From Nemophila menziesii (Eukaryota; Streptophyta; Magnoliopsida; Boraginales; Hydrophyllaceae): 64,000 nucleotides of DNA. Under the pieces are notes generated by a model that was not told where the DNA came from, searched no databases, and saw only the letters and a program-made list of their open reading frames with translations. The translations under genes and the position numbers were made by a program. Below, piece by piece: positions 56,153-64,000 of this stretch. The stretch is from the NCBI GenBank assembly GCA_029959085.1, contig JARWIR010000023.1:8507860-8571859 (forward strand). The letters are read 5' to 3'. Every line of letters starts with the position of its first letter. Position 1 is the stretch's first letter.

Positions 56153-57950
56153 TGATGTCTCCTCTTTTTTGATATATTAATCTACTCACGAAACATCTTT
56201 TTGAGGGTTTATGGGACCTAAGTGGGGGGTTTTCCCTAATATCTGTCATATCTTACTTTTCTACATTATTTTGGACAATATTTAATCTATAGTGTTTTTG
56301 TGCGTTAATTGGGTGTTAAGTGTGATATTAGGTACATGGTAGACGCAAGTGTCCAAGAAGATGAGGAAAAGACAACAATTGAAGTCCAAACCCAAGCCAA
56401 GGCACAAAATGAGCTCGAAATCACTTTTAGAAAGTTAGAGCATTTACCAGAAAAGTGCATTGTCATATTGTTCGTCACCATAATTAATTGGTACTCTCTC
56501 CGTTTCTAGAAGGTTGTCACATTTTCTTTTGCTCACAAACTAAGAAATGTCATTTATTATGCTTGTGATTACTAAAATGCCATCAATAAAGTGTCTTGAT
56601 ATCTTGAATATTTATTGGGAGCATAAATTATAATATTTAATTAGGGGTAAAAGTGGTCTAAAGAAAAAGATGTCTTGATTTTCTAAAATGACAAACCTTT
56701 TGAAACAACTATTTATAGTATAAGTGACAATTATTTTGGGAATAGAGGGTAATAAATATAAACCTGATTCCTTTTTATTTTGAATTAGCTTTAAGTCAGT
56801 GTTGCGTGATAGGTAACAAAAGTCAATTCGGATTTGAGATGAGAATGTTATGTCAGTTTTACTAGTGTGAGCATGGTAAAAAACGGTTTGGGCCAATTTT
56901 AAGCCAATTAAGTGAGCCCATTAGGTCCAAAACGATTTTGAACCAAGTATATAAAATTATTTGAGCTCCTAAATTCAGTACGCTTCATTTTTTAACAAAT
57001 TTTATCATATAGAGAGAGCTCAAGCGCCTGGAGAAGAGGGAAGAAGGATTTTGCACCCAAATTTCACCTTCTTACTCCATTCCACAACCCATCAATTTTG
57101 TAGTCTAGGTTAATTCAAGTCCATTTTATCGTTCAAACATGATTCTATCTTTATTTCCACTATATTTTCAGTTATTTAGTATGACCTAAGCATTATATGC
57201 TTGATACTTGCAATGGGTATGGACCCTAATTGATTTTTATCCATGTTTTGGTGATTTGGGATAATTTATATTATATTATTGAATTGAATTGAATTTTATT
57301 ATTCCATTGTTTATCATATTTGTGCTTGTTACCTGTTTATATCTTGATCAAATATAGGTAGTTTGAGACATTTAGACTAACACCGGGGAGAAGGGTCGGG
57401 AATTCAGACATAATATATAAACGCCCAGTGCCTCGAATCAGACGGATCTTGCATGCTAGGTAGTCAATATGACCATGAACTTAAGCCTACCAAAATACCA
57501 AGAGATGAATAAGATAGAGAGCTAAGATCACCCGGGTGGGGTCTTAGATGATTTTGCATCCCGACTGATGTGAAACATTTAATTCTCCCTTATACCATAA
57601 ACATGAAAATTATTGATTAGGAGAATTACTCACAAGGTTCAATCATTACTTCTCATACTTTATAATATTTTTACCATTTTTAGTTAATTTTGCTTTAGTT
57701 TAATCTTTATTTATTTGCAACTTAGTCCTTTTAATAAAAACTCAAATACAAAATCCTTATTATTTGTATCCTTTCATTTGCAACTTAATGTTTTATTACA
57801 TTGAAAACATACTATTTACAGCGTTAATGGTCCCTAAGGATCGATAGCTCCAAGGTTTATCATATGTTTACCTGACGACACCTCGTACGCATGCAGAAAG
57901 TCCTAGTTCCATTGATACCAATCTATTATTTTTATACTACACCGGGAACC
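56153..57950 (+). repeat. E5 3' LTR (right edge uncertain)
   Basis: Begins TGATGTCTCC right after the polypurine tract. It contains a Stowaway-like MITE. Its 5' partner is not in the window, so the end is set where LINE sequence becomes visible. Confidence 0.5.
56492..56754. mobile_element. Stowaway-like MITE in the E5 LTR
   Basis: Ends TACTCTCTCCGTTTCTAGAA and, inverted, TACCCTCTATTCCCAAAATA, both leading into TTGTCAC. TA duplication and CTCCxTCCG-type ends fit Stowaway MITEs of the Tc1/mariner type. Non-coding. Confidence 0.75.
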
Positions 57951-57959
57951 CAAACATAT

Positions 57960-59800
57960 TTGACTTTTCAAAAGGGGTTCTACAAGAGGATCACTGAGAG
58001 AATGGGGGGAAATTAGCGGCATGGAAGACAAAAACTCTATCACTAGATAGGCATATCACATTGGCACAATTAGTCCTATGTGTGTACCTACTTATTAAAT
58101 AAAAAAGTGATGAAACTCTCGATCTACGCGTGTGCCGAGATTGATAAGATTGTTAGATATTTTATATGGGGGTCCTCGAATGAACAAAGGAAAATCCATT
58201 GGGTCTCATAGGAACAAATATGTAAACCTAAGTCAGCGGGTGGGCTAGGGATACGAGGGGAAAAATTATAACATTGCACTACAGCTAAACTTAGATTGAA
58301 ATTTGTTTAGGATCACAAAGTCGCATGGGACCAGGTGTTTAAGAACAAATATTTCACGAATGGTCTTCTACGAATAGATATGAAGGATAGTGATTCGAAT
58401 GTGTGTAAATGGATTCTTACTGGAGTGAGTTTGCTAAAGGAAGTGGTTATTGAGATGGAAGGAGAAAACGGGGTTGATTACCGTTGGACACATGAAGCTT
58501 CGGGCCTTTTTTCGGTAATCTGCGTTCAAATATATAGAAAATAGCATGGACGATACAAGCTTTAGGTGGGAGAAAATATGGAAAATAAAATGCCCACAGA
58601 AGGTTAGATTTCTTTTATGCAGAATCACGAGAAATCATCTTTCTTCTGTAGAGAAATCTATACATGAGAGACGTTATTGGGGATAGAGAATGTACCATAT
58701 GCGGCAATGTGAACGAAGACGTGGTGCACATTTTCTTGGGTTGTACGGTGGCAAAAATAATATGGCGGGAGCTAGGTTTGCAGCAAGAACTGTCCAAGGG
58801 GAGGAATGATTCTAGTTAGTAGGGATATGCTGTCATAAATAGTAACATGTGGAGTGCTAATGAGCAAAAGGAATTTCCTAGCAATATACTGAACGTGCAA
58901 CAAATTTTGGAAATGTGGTCACATATGGACAACTCCTGCGCGAATCAGGTGTTTGCTCCAAGAGATAACATTTTACTTGATGCAACAGTAAAGTATTGGT
59001 TGGAAGCTAACTTATTGGCATTCTTATATATGATACCTTGAAGTGGTCAACGAATTTTGAATCTATGGAACACCAAAAAATAGGCATTATTTAGTGTTCC
59101 CAACCATAAATGTAGAACCGAGGGATTAAGAAAGGATGCTTTGAGGATGGTAGATGATTGTGTATTGGCATGGGGAAAGGAACGAGATGGTAGGGTTATC
59201 GTATCCATGAAAAGTTCCTTGGTTAGATGGGTTAAACCCGATGGTCAGTATAGATTAAATATGGAAGAAAGTTGCGATTCGAGGGAACGCATAGCCGAGA
59301 TATGAGGGATATTACGAGATAGAAATGGTCGTTCCTAGCGAGATTCTCTGAAGTGTGTGTGAGTCACCTTTATTCTCAGAAGCTTTGACGCTATATTATG
59401 GATTGAGATGGACGATTAACCGAGGCCTAAAAGATCTAATTATCGATATGGACTCGATAGAGATTTATGCGCTAGTGAAGAATGGTAGTAGTTCTAAGAG
59501 TTAGACTTTTCATGTTGGGCGAGGTTCCGCTAAAATCCTACAAGAACATTCAGACTTTAAGGTGAATCACTTCTATTGGGAAGCAAATATCTGTGCGAAC
59601 ATATTGGAAAAGAAAGGAGTGGACTTGTTAGAGAGTCCTTGTGAGTATGATGACCCTCCAAAGTATTTTTGGAGCTTTTTAACATTATAGGAGCGGGTGT
59701 GCATTTCCTAGGTCCTTTTTAGACTCCTCATGAGGGATTTAATTAGTGGCTAGCTAACGGCATTTCACGCCTCCGATGTTTGCCCAAAAAAACTTATCAT
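57960..59800 (+). mobile_element. LINE B: 3' fragment of an L1-type LINE
   Basis: Starts inside the RT C-terminal part (GFYKRITERMGGKLAAWKTK, matching GKLAKWKGSTLSLAGRITLA of LINE A), then CKPKSAGGLGI, a zf-RVT-like stretch (about 58590-58770) and RNase H scraps (LRDRNGRS, HFYWEANICANILEKKGVDL, EYDDPPK). Many stops and shifts. The 3' end CTCCGATGT then CCCAAAAAAA near 59780-59796 matches the CTCCGATGT before the tail of LINE A, which supports both the end point and common descent. Confidence 0.75.
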
Positions 59801-59959
59801 TGTGTATAGATAAGTGCTTAAATTTAATTTCCTGCGTGATTTTTGCTAGGTGGTGTACGAGTGCAATATTTTATGGTTTGGATGCTCGAGCTTTCAATAC
59901 AATTCAAAACTATAACATGAAAAATACATAAGGGAATTATAGGTGTTATCAGTTACCCC
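59801..59959. other. Spacer between LINE B and LINE C
   Basis: AT-rich, no feature recognised. Confidence 0.4.
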
Positions 59960-62900
59960 TTAAATTTATCAAATACCTTTTAATTTGGACTTCCATGAAT
60001 CTAGTCAACAAAGTAGTAACTTCTATTTGAATATCAAAGAAAGTATCCCTCTATTATTTGGATCCATGTTACTCCTCGGTCCATATTATTTGTCCAACTT
60101 TCTAAAAAAATGTGTCCAATATTATTTATCCATTTTCATTACCAAGACATATTTTTTCTACTTTTTCCAATATTATCCCTAATAAATATCCCATGTATAT
60201 TAATTAAGGGAAAATGTGTAAATAAGAAGATTATAAAATGTTTTTTTAAACTTTATGCACCAAAAAGGTGGACAAATAGAAATGGACGGAGGGAGTATTT
60301 TAAGCCCTGGAATATTATAGAGGACTTCAATATGTATAGATTCTCCTCTGAAAAATTAGGTGGTTTGGGACCTAATAGAACTAATATGAATAGATTAATC
60401 AAATGACTAGCTAGGCTGAATAAGACATATTTGCATGCTAAAGGTTGTAAGTTCATATGGTCCAACAAAATAAATAATTCTGAGCTAATCAAACAAGTTA
60501 TTGATAGATTTTGTGTTAATATTGAATGAGATACTATTTTTCCTAACTCATGGGTGGCTATTATTCCTCTTGTGGGGTCAGGTCACTCAATACTTGTTTT
60601 GATTAAGATGCTAAGAAAATACCTATATTAAAAAGATTCATTTTCAGTAAAACTTGGAATGGTAAGAAGAATGTATTAAGATAATCACACACCACTGGCT
60701 CGAAATAAGTTCCTTGAGTGGTAAAGGTATTAACAATTTTGGTAAGAAATTAAACTCTCTCACTGGTAATTTAACTATTTGGGAAAAAGAATTGGCTAAG
60801 GAAAACAAAGATGTTCTTAATTAGGATAAAAAGTATTTAAAATTGATAATTAATTCCAGTGATCCTATTGATTGGGATATCATAATTATATAGTGAAACG
60901 GATAGGACAAAGATGGAAGAATGAAGAAATTTAATGGAAACTGAAATCTAGAATTAAATTACTTACACTTGGTGATAAAAATACATCATATTTTCATTCT
61001 ATAGATAAATATAAATTATTGAGGAATAAAATCACTAGTATATTTACTGAAAATGATATTTGGATTTATAAAAAAAAGAGGATATAGAGAATGAGATTAA
61101 AAATTACTTTAACTCTATTGTTTTTACTAAAGGCCCTAGAAATTATACCCTAGTCATTGACTCTCTTAATAGATGCACAATTAATGATATGAATTTCTCT
61201 TGTACTAGTCCTGTTAATTTAAATGACATAAAGAATGCCTTATAGGAAATGCGGAGTGGTAGGTCGCCTGGCCCTGATGGGTACCTTGTATACTCTTACA
61301 AAAAACATTGGGAACTTATCAAATTTGCTATACTTTGGTGTATATCTGATTTCCTTTGGAATGATGGTAATCATTATGAGATTAACAATAATCTGATTAC
61401 TTTATTCCTTAAAGTTGAAAAATTCACAAAAATTCCATTACAGACAAATTATTTGTTCTAATGTTATTTATAATATTTTCACTTAAAATATTATTGAAAA
61501 GATTGCAACACCTGATGCCTTTTATTATTAGTGAGAACCAGTGTGCTTTTAATCCTGGAAAGGAAATTACTTAAAACATATTGCTAGCTCATGAGGTAAT
61601 CACTTTTTAAAAAGAAAAAGAACAACTGAAACAAATTAATATGGCCATTAAGGCAGATGTTGGTAAAGCTTGTGATTTTATGTAAAATGATATTTTTTGA
61701 ATGATATCTTATTGAAATGGGATTCTGTGATAGATGGGTTAAATGGATGATGGATGTGTTACCCCAGTCACTTATAGTGTACTTATGAATTATGACAAGC
61801 AAGCCAGATTCCCCTATCTAACCCCTCAAAAAGCTTTAGGCAGGGGGACCCCCTCTCACCCTTTCTCTTTTGTATTATAACTCAAGCTTTAACCAATCTT
61901 ATGGATGATAAAATTGACACATATATGATTAGAGGATTGAGGATTAATAAACATTGTCCTACTTGAAGTCATATATTATTTGTGGATGATATTCTTTTCT
62001 TCTTCAGGGATGAAACTGAGGATGTTGAACACTTAAAAATTTGCTTAACGATTATAGTCATGCCTCAGGTCAATGTAGTAACCTTAATAAAAGTGGTATT
62101 GTTTTTTTTGTAAAAATACTCCAGTGGATAAAATACATCATTTACTTGATATTATAAGGGTGAATAAACTCGAAAACTTAGGCAAATATTTAGGACTACC
62201 TGCTGATTTGGGTAGATCAAGGGTTATGTCAATAAATAGTAAAATGGAATACTATTTTTCTGTTAGAAGCTGAGAGATAGACTCTTATAAAGGAAGTGAT
62301 TAATGTTATTCCCTCATATACTATGGATGATATCTTGATCCTATATGTCATAAAATTGATTCTCTTATAGCTAAATTTTGGTGGAATAAAAACAATAGAA
62401 AAGGAATCATTGCATAAAATTGAGGGACATAACCATTAATAAACACAATAAGGGTATGGTTTTTAAAAGTATAAAACTAAAACATATAGCCGTACTTGAT
62501 AGAAATGTTTGGAAGATCTTTAATAAACCAAAATCTCCTTTGGCTAGGACACTGAATGGAATATATTTTAAAAATTCTAGCTTCCTTGAAGCCAATCTAG
62601 GCTACAATCCCTCTTGGGGTTGGAGAAGTCTACTTGAGGGAAGAAATAATTTTAAAAAAGATTTAATTTGGAAGGTGGGAATTGGAAACTCTATAAATAT
62701 ATGGCATAATAGCTGGATTCCAGGTATTAAATATCTTACTAATACTAGGAATTATACTTTTACATATGTATCAAAACTATTTTATTAAGGTTCTTACATT
62801 TGGGTTCATAATGTGCTCACAAAGTGGTTTGAAATAGAGATTATAGAGAAAAAATTTAAAATAATGACCCTATTTCTATAAGTGTTGATAATGCTTCTTA

Positions 62901-63335
62901 GCTTTCTTTATAGATGGAGAGGTTAATTCTAAAGCTATATATAGATATTTGAAGTAAAAAGAGATGGAAAAAGAAAAAAATGAATAGGTGAGGTTACATA
63001 GTGGCTCCTATGCCACCCCAAACTCAGTTTGGAAGGAGGTTTGGAGCATTAAAGGTACCTCCTAAAATTAGAATTTTTGTTTGGAAACGGTGTAAAAGAA
63101 AACTTCCTACTGAGGACCTAAAATTTAAAAGAAAATGCACCACTTCTCTCATGTGTAATGTTTGTAGGATACAACCTGAATCTATTTAACACCTCTTGTT
63201 TAATTGTTCATGGACTAGAGTATTATGGCTCATCTCTCCAGTAGAAATGTTGTTTAATTCAATTTGGACTTCTAGATTTGAGTCATGGTTTACTAAGTTA
63301 AAGTGTATGAAAAATCGTAAGGATATAGCTAGTAG

Positions 63336-63338
<3 letters not shown>
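59960..63338 (+). mobile_element. LINE C: decayed LINE ORF2 of another clade
   Basis: Pieces in order: endonuclease (PWNIIEDFNMYRFSSEKLGG, KFIWSNKIN; 60305-60600), RT (MRSGRSPGPDGYLVYSYKKH at 61249, FRQGDPLSPFLF-like near 61840, ILFVDDILFFF near 61980, GKYLGLPADLGRSR near 62180), SWGWRSLLEGRNNFKKDLIW (62610-62670) and a zf-RVT-like end (KVPPKIRIFVWKRCKRKLPT, CNVCRIQPESI; 63050-63190). The F/Y-x-DD is VDD. Many stops and shifts. There is no RNase H. Its 3' end gives way to an AT microsatellite. A MITE splits the endonuclease part. Confidence 0.75.
60070..60297. mobile_element. Stowaway-like MITE in LINE C
   Basis: 228 bp including TA at both ends; TACTCCTCGGTCCATATTAT and, inverted, TACTCCCTCCGTCCATTTCT, then TTTGTCC. 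Typical Stowaway ends with a TA duplication. Non-coding. Confidence 0.85.

Positions 63339-63371
<33 letters not shown>
63339..63371. repeat. (AT)n microsatellite
   Basis: About 16 AT units separating LINE C from the CLASSY-like fragment. Confidence 0.9.
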
Positions 63372-63373
<2 letters not shown>

Positions 63374-64000
63374 TGAGCCGAGCAACTATCCCAGGGAAGA
63401 TGAAAAAGCCAGATTTTTTCGATGTTCAGCCTATATCTCCTTCCATTGAAATTCCTAGAGAGATTAACTGTAAAGATGAAAGGCTATAGAAATGGAAATG
63501 AAATATTCATGATCACATGGAACTTTGATGCTGATTTTCAAGAGGCATCAATGGAGCAGTTTAACAATTCTCCAGATTCTCGAGTTTTCTTTGGATCGAT
63601 CAAAGATTGTGGTGAAGGGATATCACTCGTGGGAGCATCTCGTATCATCGTATTGGATGTTCATTCCGGCCAGGTCAGGTCCACAAGGTTTATGTGTATA
63701 GGTTGGTTGCCTCTGAATCACCAGAGGAGGAAGATCACGAAACAAGCTTTAGAAAGGAATCAATTGCTAAATTGTGGTTCGAATTGAATGGAATGACTAT
63801 TCAGGCAATCAAGAATTTGTGATGGAATCTGTGCATGTGGACAATTGTGGTGACAAGTTTCTAGAAACTTATCGCTTAAAGGAAAATGTTGCTGCTTTAT
63901 ACAGAAGGTTTGGAAACTTTAACTTCTCTCGACTAAAATTATATTCTTTTTGAATTTGGTTTAATTCATTTTTCCTTTTCTTTTTTATAGGTAAACGGTA
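63372..64000 (+). pseudogene. CLASSY/DRD1-type SNF2 helicase C-terminal lobe, broken
   Basis: From 63422 the frame reads [72 protein letters not shown], the helicase C lobe of CLASSY/DRD1 proteins (partners of RNA polymerase IV in RNA-directed DNA methylation). After LDVH about 15 residues that normally hold the Arg-rich motif VI are missing and the frame shifts; [20 protein letters not shown] and IAKLWFEW follow in a second frame, and GNQEFVMESVHVDNCGDKFL, KENVAALYRR in a third, ending at a likely donor near 63910. It runs off the window. The upstream one-base shift before FSLYLL is shared with the copy at 3268-3740. Confidence 0.75.

Larger units (their letters stand above)
50598..57950 (+). 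mobile_element. E5: mosaic, decayed gypsy element (E3-type LTR start, foreign 3' half)
   Basis: Starts with about 525 bp of an E3-like LTR (50598-51122) and passes abruptly into the middle of an RT domain at about 51123. Pol continues in pieces to 53490, then come a palindrome array (53719-53980), a coiled ORF remnant, hairpins, an AT/GT microsatellite, a polypurine tract (about 56135-56152) and an LTR starting TGATGTCTCC at 56153. That LTR shares only the first dozen bases with the left one. The right limit is uncertain; LINE B begins near 57960. Confidence 0.65.

Overview
This window looks like repeat-dense plant nuclear DNA, most likely pericentromeric or otherwise heterochromatic, probably from an angiosperm. 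The evidence is AT-rich sequence packed with Athila-lineage Ty3/gypsy LTR retrotransposons (primer sites complementary to tRNA-Asp), plant L1-type LINEs carrying a terminal RNase H, a Ty1/copia remnant, a MULE transposase remnant, Tourist-like and Stowaway-like MITEs, and broken pieces of a plant-specific CLASSY/DRD1-type SNF2 gene. I found no intact host gene, rRNA, tRNA gene or CRISPR array. The species cannot be told from the sequence.

Layout. 1-2.6 kb: decayed MULE transposase (minus strand). 2.96-3.74 kb: a dispersed repeat and a CLASSY-like pseudogene fragment. 4.176-30.397 kb: one LINE ('LINE A', about 7.3 kb without its insertions) bounded by a 16-bp target duplication. Its ORF1 is split by two LTR elements that inserted with perfect 5-bp duplications: E1 (4618-15861, minus, gag-pol, duplication ATATC) and E2 (16257-23918, minus, non-autonomous, duplication GGCAC). 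31.246-48.043 kb: E4 (minus, gag-protease-tail, 3' LTR lost), split by E3 (34079-43103, plus, intact 930-codon gag-protease-tail ORF, duplication GTGTA) and by a Tourist-like MITE. 48.0-49.3 kb: anonymous AT-rich DNA with tandem repeats. 49.307-50.597 kb: the 3' end of a copia element. 50.598-57.95 kb: E5, a mosaic gypsy element with a decayed pol. 57.96-59.8 kb: LINE B fragment. 59.96-63.34 kb: LINE C fragment. 63.37-64.0 kb: a second CLASSY-like pseudogene fragment.

How the parts relate. E1 is the only element with all of gag, protease, RT, RNase H and integrase, and even it carries three nonsense codons and two frameshifts. E3 and E4 keep gag, protease and a short C-terminal tail with the RT-to-integrase block missing, and E2 keeps neither gag nor pol domains, so all three would need proteins supplied in trans. 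What the five elements share is non-coding: the tRNA-Asp primer site (in E1-E4), an inverted repeat at the U3 terminus, a block just after the last pol/tail codon, an array of short GGTAYACC/GGTACC-centred palindromes, small hairpins with paired substitutions, and repeated polypurine-tract-like modules. This long structured 3' region is the strongest candidate here for something not fully described. By-eye LTR divergence is about 2.2% (E1), 1.4% (E2) and 1.2% (E3), so the nesting is recent.
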